Below, in pieces: positions 17,475-26,631 of a stretch of 64,000 nucleotides of DNA. The translations under genes and the position numbers were made by a program. The notes beneath the pieces were generated by a model, which was given only the letters and a program-made list of their open reading frames with translations, made no database searches and was not told the origin of the DNA. Numbering within the stretch: position 1 is the stretch's first letter; each line of letters starts with the position of its first letter. Source of the DNA: Pseudomonas sp. G34 (GTDB lineage: Bacteria; Pseudomonadota; Gammaproteobacteria; Pseudomonadales; Pseudomonadaceae); NCBI RefSeq assembly GCF_031119625.1, contig NZ_JAVHZV010000029.1:62001-126000 (forward strand). Reading direction: 5' to 3'.

Positions 17475-18287
17475 TCAAGCGAGTTGCAGCCAGATCGGTG
17501 CGTGGTCCGAGGGCTTCTCCATGCCGCGCAGCTCGTAGTCGATACCCGCGTCCTTGAGGCGCTCCTGCAGGGCGCGCGAGGCGAGGATCACATCGATGCG
17601 CAGGCCACGCTTGGGCTCGTCCTCGAAGCCGCGGCTACGGTAGTCGAACCAGCTGAAGCGGTCATCGACCTCCGGGTGCAACTGGCGGAAGCTGTCGACC
17701 AGGCCCCAGTTCTTCAACGTGGCCAGCCACTCGCGCTCCTCGGGCAGGAAGCTGCATTTGCCGGTCTTCAGCCAGCGCTTGCGGTTCACTTCGCCGATGC
17801 CGATGTCGCAGTCCTCGGGGGAGATATTGATGTCGCCCATGACGATCAACGGCTGGTGGTGGGCGAAGCGGCTGCCCAGCAGCGCCTGCAGGTCGGCGTA
17901 GAAGCGCTGCTTGGCGGGAAACTTGGTGGGGTGGTCGCGGCTTTCGCCCTGGGGAAAGTAGCCGTTCATCACCGTGACGGGATTGCCGTTGGCGTCCGCG
18001 TAGGTGCCATAGATAAAGCGCCGCTGTGAGTCCTCGCCATCGTCCGGGAAGCCCTTGGTGATATCGAGTGGCGCCTGGCGCGACAGCAGCGCCACGCCGT
18101 AGTGGCCTTTCTGGCCGTGGTAATGCACGTGGTAGCCCAGGGCACGAATGTCCGCTTCGGGAAACTGGTCGTCGCTGACCTTGGTTTCCTGCAGACCGAT
18201 CACATCCGGCTGGTGCTTCTCGATCAGTGCCGCGAGTTGATGCGGGCGGGCGCGCAAGCCATTGATGTTGAAGGAAACGAGTTTCAT
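17475..18287 (-). CDS. xthA: Exodeoxyribonuclease III
   Basis: A 270-aa enzyme of the exonuclease III/AP-endonuclease family. It cleaves DNA at abasic sites and trims 3' ends in base-excision repair. The sequence carries the metal and catalytic motifs in order: FNINGLR at the N-terminus, LQETK, MNGYFPQGE, GDINISPEDCDIG and the terminal SDHAPIW. MKLVSFNINGLRARPHQLAA is the standard start, so 18287 was chosen although the frame is open further upstream. It is divergent from tamA. Confidence 0.96.
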   Translation of the reverse strand: MKLVSFNINGLRARPHQLAALIEKHQPDVIGLQETKVSDDQFPEADIRALGYHVHYHGQKGHYGVALLSRQAPLDITKGFPDDGEDSQRRFIYGTYADANGNPVTVMNGYFPQGESRDHPTKFPAKQRFYADLQALLGSRFAHHQPLIVMGDINISPEDCDIGIGEVNRKRWLKTGKCSFLPEEREWLATLKNWGLVDSFRQLHPEVDDRFSWFDYRSRGFEDEPKRGLRIDVILASRALQERLKDAGIDYELRGMEKPSDHAPIWLQLA

Positions 18288-18424
18288 GTCGGCGATCCTG
18301 AGCGTAGCGGGCGGTAAACCCGCGATGCTAGCCCATCGCATCGGTGGGCGGCCAGCGCAGCGGGAATTCGTTTCCATTCGTGAGTGCACTGGAATAGCGC
18401 GTTTGCCGTGATAGCATCGCCGCC

Positions 18425-20158
18425 ATGAGAGTATTTTCGACACTCGGCGCGGGATGCGCGCTCTTGCTATTCAGCGCCACGTTGCTTGCCGAGGATGCTC
18501 GTCTGGTGGTCAGCGTGCAGCCGGCCAACAATGCTTTGAAAAGCAATGTCGAAGGCTATATCGGCAATCTGGGCGAGCGTGACGTCGAGGCCTTGCAGCG
18601 CCTGCGCCGCGTGGTCGAGAGCCAAGCCGAGAAAGCCGCCCAGGCGCTGGGCTATTACCACGCGCAGATCAGCACTGAAGTAGTCCGGCAGACGCCGCCG
18701 CGCCTGAACGTGCGGATCGTGCCCGGCGAGCCGGTGCGTCTGGGCAACGTTACCGTCAGGGTCGAAGGGCCGGCGTCGCAGATGCGCGCTTTCCAACTGC
18801 CCAAGGACGCCCAGCTCACCCAGGGCGCACGGCTCAACCATGGCCGTTACGAGGCCGCCAAGCGGCATATCCAGAACCAGGCGTCGCGCTATGGTTTCTT
18901 TCACGGGCGCTTCACCGAGCAGAGCCTGCGTATCAACCCGCAAGCCGGCCTGGCCGATATCGAACTGGTCTACGACAGCGGCCCGCGCTACAGCCTGGGC
19001 CATGTCAGTTTCGAAGGCGACATGCCCTTCGATGACGAACTGCTGCAGCGCATGGTGCCGTTCCCGGCGAATACCCCCTATGACTCGGAGCGCATCGCCG
19101 AGCTCTACCAGGCGCTGCGCTCGAGCGGCTACTTCGAATCGGTGCGGGTCGATGCCAGCCCTACCGTGGCCGAGCAGCAGGTGATTCCCGTCAACGTGCA
19201 CCTGCAGACCCGTCTGCCGCGTACCCTGGGCCTGGGCCTGGGGTTTTCCACCGACGTCGGCCCGCGTGGGCGCATCCAGTGGGAGCGGCACTGGGCCAAC
19301 CCGCAGGGGCACAGCTATGGCGCGGAAATGGAGCTGTCGGCGCCACGGCAGAACGTCGGCCTGTGGTATGACATCCCCGGCGACCCACCGATGACCGACA
19401 AGCTGCGCATCGCCGGCGGCTACCAATACGAGGAACTGGCCAATACCGACAGCCTCAGCCGCCTGCTGACCGTCGGCCCGGAATGGCACAGCAAGCTCGA
19501 CAGCGGCTGGCAGCGGGTGATTTCCCTGAAATGGCAGCGTGAGGAGTACCGCCTTGGCGATGACTCGGGGCTCAGCACCCTGTTGATGCCCGGCATCAGC
19601 TATTCCTACCTGCACAGCGACAGCCGCATCGATCCCAACCAGGGCTATCGCCTGCAGTTCGACGCCTCGGTGGCCAAGGAGGGGTTGCTGTCCGACTCCG
19701 ATGTGCTGCACGGCAACGTGCTGGTCAAGGGCCTCACCACGCTCTGGCAGAACCACCGCTTTCTCGGTCGCGCCCAGTTCGGCGGTACCGAATCCAAGGG
19801 CTTCAACTCCTCGGTACCGCCGTCGCTGCGCTTCTTCGCCGGTGGTGACCAGAGCGTGCGCGGTTACGACTACCAGAGCCTGTCGCCGGTGAACAACCAG
19901 GGCGACAAGATCGGTGGACGCTACATGCTCGCCGCCAGTGCCGAGTACCAGTACAGCGTCGCCGACAAATGGCGGCTGGCGACTTTCTACGACACCGGCA
20001 ACGCCTTCAATTCACTGGACATTCCAACGCTCAAGAGTGCGGTGGGCATCGGCGTGCGCTGGGTGTCGCCGGTCGGCCCGCTGCGCCTGGATCTGGCGCA
20101 TCCGCTGGATGACGAGGGCGGTGTGCGCCTGCATTTTTCCATGGGCCCGGAACTGTGA
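18425..20158 (+). CDS. tamA: TamA, outer-membrane translocation and assembly module
   Basis: A 577-aa Omp85/BamA-family outer-membrane protein. A signal peptide (residues 1-22, ending TLLA) precedes three POTRA-like periplasmic domains (to about 265) and a 16-strand barrel. The barrel holds the lid-lock motif VRGYDYQSLSP in RFFAGGDQSVRGY and a C-terminal strand ending in a beta signal. It works with TamB in inserting some outer-membrane proteins and in lipid traffic to the outer membrane. tamB overlaps its stop by 4 nt (GTGA), which supports the pairing. Confidence 0.95.
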   Translation: MRVFSTLGAGCALLLFSATLLAEDARLVVSVQPANNALKSNVEGYIGNLGERDVEALQRLRRVVESQAEKAAQALGYYHAQISTEVVRQTPPRLNVRIVPGEPVRLGNVTVRVEGPASQMRAFQLPKDAQLTQGARLNHGRYEAAKRHIQNQASRYGFFHGRFTEQSLRINPQAGLADIELVYDSGPRYSLGHVSFEGDMPFDDELLQRMVPFPANTPYDSERIAELYQALRSSGYFESVRVDASPTVAEQQVIPVNVHLQTRLPRTLGLGLGFSTDVGPRGRIQWERHWANPQGHSYGAEMELSAPRQNVGLWYDIPGDPPMTDKLRIAGGYQYEELANTDSLSRLLTVGPEWHSKLDSGWQRVISLKWQREEYRLGDDSGLSTLLMPGISYSYLHSDSRIDPNQGYRLQFDASVAKEGLLSDSDVLHGNVLVKGLTTLWQNHRFLGRAQFGGTESKGFNSSVPPSLRFFAGGDQSVRGYDYQSLSPVNNQGDKIGGRYMLAASAEYQYSVADKWRLATFYDTGNAFNSLDIPTLKSAVGIGVRWVSPVGPLRLDLAHPLDDEGGVRLHFSMGPEL

Positions 20159-23100
20159 GGCGGGCGCTCAAGTATGCCGGCCTGAGCCTGGCCGCTGCGC
20201 TGACGCTGCTGCTCGTGCTGCTGGTATGGATGCTGGCGACGGCCTCTGGCAGCCGCTGGACCCTCGGCCTGGTGCCCGGGTTGCAGGTGGACGGCTTCGA
20301 AGGGCAGTTGGGCGGGCGCTGGAGCGCCGCCCAGTTGCGCTGGCAGCAGGGCGCCGACCAGGTGCTGGTGACTCAGCCGCAGTTTGATTGGTCGCCAGCG
20401 TGCCTGCTGCGTTTGACCCTGTGCATCGACACCCTGCGCAGTGAGCGCGTCGAGCTGAATTTCGCACCCAGTGCCGAGCCGCCGAGCGAAGAGCCGTTCA
20501 GCCTGCCGCAGCTCGATCTGCCAGTGGCCCTGCAGGTCGGCGAGGTATGGATCGGCAGCCTGCAGCTCAATGGTGATGACCAGCTGCAGGGGCTCGAACT
20601 CGCGGCCGACTGGGCCAGCGACGGCTTGAATATCACCCGGCTGCACGTGCAGCGCGACGAGCTGGTCGTCGACCTGCAGGGCCAGGTTCAGCCCAGCGGC
20701 GCATGGCCGCTGCAGCTACAGGGCAGTGCGGCGTTGCCGTCGCCTGATGGAAAAGCCTGGGACCTGAAGCTGCAGGTCGAGGGCAATCTGCGCGACAGCC
20801 TGGCGCTGGTGGTCGACAGCAGCGGTTATCTGGCAGGGCGCCTGAGTGGTGAAGTCCAGCCGCTGGTCGAACACCTCCCCGCGTCACTGAGCCTTAGCGC
20901 TGACGGCTTCAAGCCCGAAACCTCGTTGCCCGATACCCTTCGGTTGAACGGCGTTACCCTGCAGGCGGCCGGCAACCTGCAGGATGGCTACCGCGTCAAG
21001 GGTGTCGCCACCCTGCCAGCAGAGCAGGGCCCGGTTGCCCTGGCGCTGCACGGGCGTGTCGATGCAGCCGGCGCAGATATCGAAACGCTGCGTCTGTCGG
21101 CCGGGCCGGGCGAGCATCTGGCCATCAATGGGCGACTCGACTGGCAACAAGGCTTCAGCGTCGATACCCATGTCGACTGGCAGGACTTCCCCTGGCTGCG
21201 TCTGTATCCGTTGCAGCAAGCGCCCCCGGTCACCATCAGGAAGCTCAGCGGTGATCTCGCCTACGACAACGGCAATTATCTCGGCAACCTCTCCGCCGCG
21301 CTGGACGGCCCGGCCGGTGCGTTCAGCGTGCAGACGCCGTTCAGCGGCGACCTGCAGCAGATCCACCTGCCACAGCTGCAGGTGCGCGCTGGGCAAGGCA
21401 GGATCGATGGCCAGCTCACCGTCGGTTTCGCCAACGCCGTGCGTTGGGACGCGCAATTACAGGTCAGCGATTTCGACCCCGCCTACTGGGTCGCCGAGTT
21501 GCCCGGGCGCATCGGCGGGCCGGTGCGCAGCAAGGGGCAGTTGCTCGATGGGCGCCTGGAACTCACCGGCGACCTCGACCTGCAAGGCCGCCTGCGCGGC
21601 CAGCCAGCGCAGCTGCAGGCCAAGGTCGCAGGCGCCGGTGAGCGTTGGGATCTAAGCGCGGTGAACATGCGGCTGGGCGACAACCGTATCGACGGCAGTG
21701 GCCAACTGGATCAGCGCCTGCAGGGCCAACTGCGCATCGCCCTCAATCGCCTCGGTCAGCTGTGGCCCGGGTTGCAAGGGCGGGCCACCGGGCGATTGGA
21801 CCTGGCCGGCAGCCTGCAAGCGCCGCAAGGCACCTTCAGCCTCGATGGCCAGGGCCTGGCATTCGAGACAACGCGCCTGCGTCAGCTCGGCCTGGACGCC
21901 ACCCTGGACGGCAACGGGCAGGCCAAGGTGCAGTTGCGCGGCCAGGGCATCGCCAGCGGCGACAGCCAGCTTGGCAACCTGACGGTCAATGGTGCCGGTA
22001 ACCAGCGCCAACAACGGCTGGACCTGAGCCTGCAGGGGCCGCAATTGCAAACCAGCCTGGCGCTGGACGGCACCCTGGAGCAGGGCAACTGGCGCGGGCG
22101 CCTGAGCCGCGCCGACGTCCAGGCCGGTGGGCAGGACTGGCGGCTGCAGGCGCCGGCCTCGCTGGTGCGCCTGGCCAGTGGCGAGATCGACCTCGGCGCC
22201 CACTGCCTGCGCTCCGGGGCGGCCAGCCTGTGCGGCGAAAACCAGCGCCTGCAGCCGCAACCGAAGATCCGTTATCGCCTCGCCGACTTCCCGCTCGACA
22301 GCCTGGCACCGTGGTTTCCGGATGACTTCGCCTGGCAGGGCAGCCTCGATGCCGACGTGCATCTGGACCTGCCAGCCGCCGGCCCCAGCGGGCGCGTGGT
22401 GGTGGACGCCGGCAGCGGCAGCTGGCGCGTGCGCGACCACGACCAGTGGGTGGATTTCACCTATGACAGCTTGCGCCTGAGCAGCGAGCTGCGCCCGCAA
22501 CGTATCGACACCGAGCTGAACCTGCGCGGCCCGCGCATCGGCGAGTTGTCGGTGCAGGCGCAGCTCGACCCGCGCCCGGCGAACAAGCCGTTGTCCGGCC
22601 AGTTCCGCCTCAGCGGCCTCGACCTGGCCATCGCCCGGCCGTTCGTGCCGATGGTCGAGCGCCTGGCCGGGCAGTTGAACGGCAGCGGCACGCTGTCCGG
22701 TGACCTGCTCAAACCGATGGTGAACGGTCAACTGGCGCTCAGCGGTGGCGAAATCTCCGGTGGCGAACTGCCCAGCAGTTTCGAGGACCTGGAGGTTCGC
22801 GTGCTGATCGCCGGGGAAAGCCTGCAGCTCAATGGCGGCTGGCGCAGCGGCGAGCGCGGCCAGGGCACGCTCAACGGTGCCCTGGCCTGGGGCGGCCCGC
22901 TCAGCGGCAACCTGAACGTGCAGGGCAATCACCTGCCGGTGACCGTCGAGCCCTATGCCAATCTGGAGGTCGAGCCGGACATGCAGGTGCGCCTGGCCGG
23001 TGATCAGCTGTCGGTCAGTGGCAAGGTGTCGATTCCGCGCGGCAAGATCGTCGTTCGCGAGCTGCCGCCGTCCACGGTCAAGGTCTCCGACGATGCGGTG

Positions 23101-23826
23101 ATCGTCGGTGCCGAGGCCCGCGAGCAACCGCCGGTGGCGATCAGCATGGATATCGATGTCGACGTGGGCAGCGACAAGCTGACCTTCAGCGGTTTCGGGC
23201 TCAATGCCGAGCTGGCCGGCCGGGTGCATATCGGCGATGACCTGGATACCCGCGGCGAGCTGAACCTCAACAAGGGCAGCTTCCGCGGCTACGGCCAGCG
23301 CCTGACCATCCGCCGTGCGCGCCTGCTGTTCGCCGGCCCCATCGATCAACCGTTCCTGGACATCGAGGCGATTCGCAAGGTCGACGACGTGGTGGCCGGG
23401 CTGCGCCTGACCGGCAGTGCCGACCAGCCGCGCACCGAGGTGTTCTCCGAACCGGCCATGAGCCAGGAGCAGGCGCTGTCCTACCTGGTGCTGGGGCGGC
23501 CCTTGTCGACCGGCAGCGAGGACAGCAACATGCTCGCCCAGGCGGCGCTGGCCCTCGGTGTGGCCGGCAGTTCCGGGGTCACCGGCTCGGTCGCCGAGAG
23601 CCTGGGCATCCAGGATTTCCAGCTGGACACCGATGGCAGCGGCCGCAGCACCAGCGTGGTGGCCAGCGGCAACCTGTCCGAGCGCCTGAGCCTGCGTTAC
23701 GGCGTCGGCGTATTCGAGCCGGTCAATACCGTGGCGCTGCGTTATGCGCTGACGCGCCGGCTTTACCTGGAGGCGGCGAGCGGCCTGGCCAGCTCCCTGG
23801 ATCTGTTCTACAAGCGAGACTTCTAA
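20155..23826 (+). CDS. tamB: TamB, AsmA-like translocation and assembly module subunit
   Basis: A 1223-aa protein with one N-terminal membrane anchor (YAGLSLAAALTLLLVLLVWM) and a very long periplasmic beta-rich region forming a hydrophobic groove. It ends in the DUF490/TamB domain (for example LNKGSFRGYGQRLTIRRARL and LSYLVLGRPLSTGSEDSNML). It spans the periplasm and contacts TamA. AsmA-like proteins of this type move phospholipids to the outer membrane. The start is GTG at 20155, overlapping the tamA stop. The length is typical of the family. Confidence 0.95.
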   Translation: MRRALKYAGLSLAAALTLLLVLLVWMLATASGSRWTLGLVPGLQVDGFEGQLGGRWSAAQLRWQQGADQVLVTQPQFDWSPACLLRLTLCIDTLRSERVELNFAPSAEPPSEEPFSLPQLDLPVALQVGEVWIGSLQLNGDDQLQGLELAADWASDGLNITRLHVQRDELVVDLQGQVQPSGAWPLQLQGSAALPSPDGKAWDLKLQVEGNLRDSLALVVDSSGYLAGRLSGEVQPLVEHLPASLSLSADGFKPETSLPDTLRLNGVTLQAAGNLQDGYRVKGVATLPAEQGPVALALHGRVDAAGADIETLRLSAGPGEHLAINGRLDWQQGFSVDTHVDWQDFPWLRLYPLQQAPPVTIRKLSGDLAYDNGNYLGNLSAALDGPAGAFSVQTPFSGDLQQIHLPQLQVRAGQGRIDGQLTVGFANAVRWDAQLQVSDFDPAYWVAELPGRIGGPVRSKGQLLDGRLELTGDLDLQGRLRGQPAQLQAKVAGAGERWDLSAVNMRLGDNRIDGSGQLDQRLQGQLRIALNRLGQLWPGLQGRATGRLDLAGSLQAPQGTFSLDGQGLAFETTRLRQLGLDATLDGNGQAKVQLRGQGIASGDSQLGNLTVNGAGNQRQQRLDLSLQGPQLQTSLALDGTLEQGNWRGRLSRADVQAGGQDWRLQAPASLVRLASGEIDLGAHCLRSGAASLCGENQRLQPQPKIRYRLADFPLDSLAPWFPDDFAWQGSLDADVHLDLPAAGPSGRVVVDAGSGSWRVRDHDQWVDFTYDSLRLSSELRPQRIDTELNLRGPRIGELSVQAQLDPRPANKPLSGQFRLSGLDLAIARPFVPMVERLAGQLNGSGTLSGDLLKPMVNGQLALSGGEISGGELPSSFEDLEVRVLIAGESLQLNGGWRSGERGQGTLNGALAWGGPLSGNLNVQGNHLPVTVEPYANLEVEPDMQVRLAGDQLSVSGKVSIPRGKIVVRELPPSTVKVSDDAVIVGAEAREQPPVAISMDIDVDVGSDKLTFSGFGLNAELAGRVHIGDDLDTRGELNLNKGSFRGYGQRLTIRRARLLFAGPIDQPFLDIEAIRKVDDVVAGLRLTGSADQPRTEVFSEPAMSQEQALSYLVLGRPLSTGSEDSNMLAQAALALGVAGSSGVTGSVAESLGIQDFQLDTDGSGRSTSVVASGNLSERLSLRYGVGVFEPVNTVALRYALTRRLYLEAASGLASSLDLFYKRDF

Positions 23827-23904
23827 AAACTGTTGCGGGCCGCTTTCACTGGCGTAGGATGACCGTCCCTGCGTGTTTCTACCCATCAAGAGAAGGATTG
23901 TTCC

Positions 23905-24405
23905 ATGGCACAAGTAACCCTGCGCGGTAACCCGGTTGAAGTCGCTGGCCAGTTGCCGCAAGTCGGCCAGCAGGCGCCGGCGTTCACCCTGGTTGGCGCT
24001 GGCCTGGCCGATGTGAGCCTGAGCAGCCTGGCGGGCAAGCGCAAAGTGCTGAACATTTTCCCGAGCGTCGATACCCCGACCTGCGCCACCTCGGTGCGCA
24101 AGTTCAACGCCGAAGCCAGCAAGCTGGATAACACCGCGGTGCTGTGCATCTCCGCCGACCTGCCGTTCGCCCAGGCGCGTTTCTGCGGTGCCGAAGGCCT
24201 GGAAAACGTCCAGAACCTGTCGACCATGCGCGGTGCCGCGTTCCTCAAGGACTACGGCGTGGCCCTGAGCTCCGGCCCGCTGGCTGGCGTGGCCGCCCGC
24301 GCCGTGGTGGTGCTGGACGAGAACGACAAGGTGCTGCACAGCGAGCTGGTTGGCGAAATCGCCGACGAGCCGAACTATGACGCGGCCCTGGCTGCGCTCA
24401 AGTAA
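23905..24405 (+). CDS. tpx: Thiol peroxidase Tpx
   Basis: A 166-aa atypical 2-Cys peroxiredoxin of the Tpx class. The peroxidatic Cys is Cys60 (SVDTPTCATSVRKFN) and the resolving Cys is Cys94 (QARFCGAEG), matching E. coli Cys61/Cys95. It reduces hydrogen and alkyl peroxides with thioredoxin in the periplasm or cytosol. AGAAGGA lies 9 nt upstream of the ATG. It lies 78 bp after tamB. An inverted-repeat element follows in place of an ordinary terminator. Confidence 0.97.
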   Translation: MAQVTLRGNPVEVAGQLPQVGQQAPAFTLVGAGLADVSLSSLAGKRKVLNIFPSVDTPTCATSVRKFNAEASKLDNTAVLCISADLPFAQARFCGAEGLENVQNLSTMRGAAFLKDYGVALSSGPLAGVAARAVVVLDENDKVLHSELVGEIADEPNYDAALAALK

Positions 24406-24437
24406 GCTACTCGCGTTACCCGAAACGGCCTGCCTTG

Positions 24438-24579
24438 GCAGGCTGTTTGAAAACGTAGCGAGCGAAGGTCAGGCAAGGCAAAAAACGGCGAAAAAGCGCA
24501 GTTTACGTGGTGTAAATGAGCATTTTGAGCCGGTTTTTAACGCAGCATGACCGAGCGCAGTAGTTTTCACACAGCCTGC
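24438..24579. repeat. MITE-like inverted-repeat element, copy A
   Basis: A 142-bp non-coding element bounded by 17-bp terminal inverted repeats with one mismatch: GCAGGCTGTTTGAAAAC (24438-24454) against 24563-24579. The interior includes GTAAATGAGCATTTTGAGCC. A homologous copy in the opposite orientation lies at 46529-46667. It encodes nothing. It fills most of the 194-bp gap between tpx and the aldo/keto reductase, two converging genes, and may also act as their transcription end. Confidence 0.75.
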
Positions 24580-24599
24580 TTGCGCAGGCCGTTTTCGTT

Positions 24600-25595
24600 T
24601 CACAGGTGCAGCGTCTGCATCGAGCCGGGCGCGTAACGTTCACCGGCGATAGCCTGGGCAGGGAAGATGTCATCCAGCACCGTCACTTCGCTCACGCTCA
24701 ACTCGATCTCCAGCGCGGCCAGGTTTTCATCCAGATAGCGGCGACGCTTGGTGCCGGGGATCGGCAGGATGTCGTCGCCCTTGGCCAATACCCAGGCAAG
24801 GGCCAGCTGTGCGGCGCTGACGCCCTTGTCGGCCGCCATGCTCTGCACCTTGGCGACCAACTGCAGGTTCCTGGCGAAATTCTCGCCTTGAAAACGCGGG
24901 TTGTGGCGCCGGAAATCGTCGGCCTCGAAGTCATCAGGGCTCTGCAGTGCGCCGGTCAGAAAGCCTCTGCCAAGTGGGCTGTAGGGTACGAAGGCGATAC
25001 CCAGTTCCCGGCAGGTGGCGAGTACGCCATTTTCTTCAGGGTCGCGGGTCCACAGTGAGTACTCGGTTTGCACCGCGGCGATGCGGTGTACCGCGTGAGC
25101 GCGGCGCAGGGTAGCGGGCGCCACCTCGCTGAGGCCGATATGGCGGATCTTGCCCTGGGCCACCAGCTCGGCGAGCGCGCCAACCGTGTCTTCGATGGGC
25201 ACGTTCGGGTCGATGCGGTGCTGGTAATACAGGTCCAGGTAATCGGTATTCAGGCGCTGCAGGCTGCCCTCGATGGATTGGCGCAGGTAATCGGGATGAC
25301 CGCTGACGCCGCGTTTGTGCGGGTCGCTCGCGTCGCGGACGATGCCGAACTTGCTGGCCACGAATGCCTGATGGCGACGGCCAGCCAGGGCACGGCCCAG
25401 CAGCCGTTCATTGGTATAGGGGCCGTACATGTCGGCGGTATCGAGGAAGTTGAGGCCGCGTTCGAGGGCATGGTGAAGGGTGGCGATGGACTCCTGGTCG
25501 TCACGGCCAGCCGTGTAGAAGTCGCTCATGCCCATGCACCCCAGACCAATGGCGGAAAGCTGTGGGCCGTTGTGGCCAAGTTGGCGGGTTTTCAT
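24600..25595 (-). CDS. Aldo/keto reductase
   Basis: A 331-aa NADPH-dependent oxidoreductase of the aldo/keto reductase family (AKR13/YajO-like, TIM barrel). The sequence has GLGCMGMSDFYTAGRD near the N-terminus, FLDTADMYGPYTNERLLGRA (catalytic Asp and Tyr), the DYLDLYYQHRIDP segment and the cofactor-binding IPIPGTKRRRYLDENLAALE-type motif. The substrate is unknown. The start at 25595 gives MKTRQLGHNG with AGGAG 7 nt upstream. It is divergent from a LysR gene that probably controls it. Confidence 0.92.
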   Translation of the reverse strand: MKTRQLGHNGPQLSAIGLGCMGMSDFYTAGRDDQESIATLHHALERGLNFLDTADMYGPYTNERLLGRALAGRRHQAFVASKFGIVRDASDPHKRGVSGHPDYLRQSIEGSLQRLNTDYLDLYYQHRIDPNVPIEDTVGALAELVAQGKIRHIGLSEVAPATLRRAHAVHRIAAVQTEYSLWTRDPEENGVLATCRELGIAFVPYSPLGRGFLTGALQSPDDFEADDFRRHNPRFQGENFARNLQLVAKVQSMAADKGVSAAQLALAWVLAKGDDILPIPGTKRRRYLDENLAALEIELSVSEVTVLDDIFPAQAIAGERYAPGSMQTLHL

Positions 25596-25701
25596 CGTCA
25601 GCTCCTGCAAATAAGGGGAACCGGGAGTCTGGTTGTTGCGGCTGGATAGATAAACCGGCTAAAAGTGCACGCACTATTTTGCTTTGGAAAATAATCCCGT
25701 T

Positions 25702-26613
25702 ATGGATCGCTTGCTTGCCATGCAGGTTTTCACGCGCATCGTCGAGCTCGGCGGCTTCGGCAAGGCCGCCGACAGCCTGGGGTTGCCGAGGGCTTCGGTG
25801 ACGCAGCTGATCAAGCAGCTGGAACGGCATCTGGGAGCGCAGCTGCTGCAGCGCACCACCCGGCATGTCAGCCCGACGCTCGATGGCAGCGCCTATTACC
25901 AGCGCTGTCTGGCCGTACTGGCGGACATCGATGACGCGGAGTCACTGTTCTCCGCCGCCCGCGTCAACCCGCAAGGTCGTTTGCGCGTCGATCTGCCAGC
26001 CTCGCTCAGCCACCGCGTGGTGATCCCCGCATTGCCTGCGTTCTTCGCCCGCTACCCGCGTATCGAGCTGGAGATTGGCGCCGCCGACAGGCCGGTCGAT
26101 CTGATCCGCGAGGGCGTCGACTGCGTGGTGCGCGCCGGTGATGTGCATGATGTCAGCCTGGTCGCCCGGCCGCTGGCGCGGTTGCCGCAGGTCACCTGCG
26201 CAAGCAGCGCCTATATCCAGCGGCATGGCTCGCCGCGGGATCTGGATGAGCTGCTCGGCAAGCACCAGGCGGTCAACTATGTATCACCGCTTACCGGCCG
26301 GCGCTTTCCCTTCGACTTCGCCGTAGCGGGCGAGCGCCACGAGCTGGAGATGCCAGGCCATATCGCGATCAGCAGCTCGGAAGGTTACGTGGCCGCCTGC
26401 GAAGCGGGCATGGGCATCATCCAGGCGCCGCTGTACCACGTGCGCGAGCAATTGCGGGCCGGCACGCTGCGTGAGGTGCTGCCCGAGCATCCGCCCGCGC
26501 CGATTGAATTGGCGGCCTTATATCCGCCGCATCGCCAACTGTCGCGAAGGGTGAGGGTGTTCGTCGATTGGCTGGTCGAGCTGTTCGGCCAGGCGGATCT
26601 GCAGCGTCAATAA
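25702..26613 (+). CDS. LysR-family transcriptional regulator (CrgA/AaeR-type)
   Basis: A 303-aa LysR-type regulator starting MDRLLAMQVFTRIVELGGFG. The DNA-binding segment is KAADSLGLPRASVTQLIKQL with HLGAQLLQRTTRHVSPTLDG. The start at 25702 is the first ATG; a TTG at 25684 would add six residues. It is divergent from the aldo/keto reductase across 106 bp, so that gene is the likely target. ATTTT-N7-AAAAT (25676-25692), 9 bp before the start, could be an autoregulatory site, but this is a weak AT-rich match. Confidence 0.92.
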   Translation: MDRLLAMQVFTRIVELGGFGKAADSLGLPRASVTQLIKQLERHLGAQLLQRTTRHVSPTLDGSAYYQRCLAVLADIDDAESLFSAARVNPQGRLRVDLPASLSHRVVIPALPAFFARYPRIELEIGAADRPVDLIREGVDCVVRAGDVHDVSLVARPLARLPQVTCASSAYIQRHGSPRDLDELLGKHQAVNYVSPLTGRRFPFDFAVAGERHELEMPGHIAISSSEGYVAACEAGMGIIQAPLYHVREQLRAGTLREVLPEHPPAPIELAALYPPHRQLSRRVRVFVDWLVELFGQADLQRQ

Positions 26614-26631
26614 GCGCTGAGCACGGCGCCA

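Noticed and set aside
17455..17475. Terminator after xthA (GATGAC/GTCATC palindrome)
   Set aside because: The repeat has almost no loop and a poor T-run, so it cannot fold as a standard terminator.
21652..24339. Long minus-strand frame opposite tamB and tpx
   Set aside because: Same artefact of GC-rich codon use opposite real genes; composition is low-complexity and no domain is visible.
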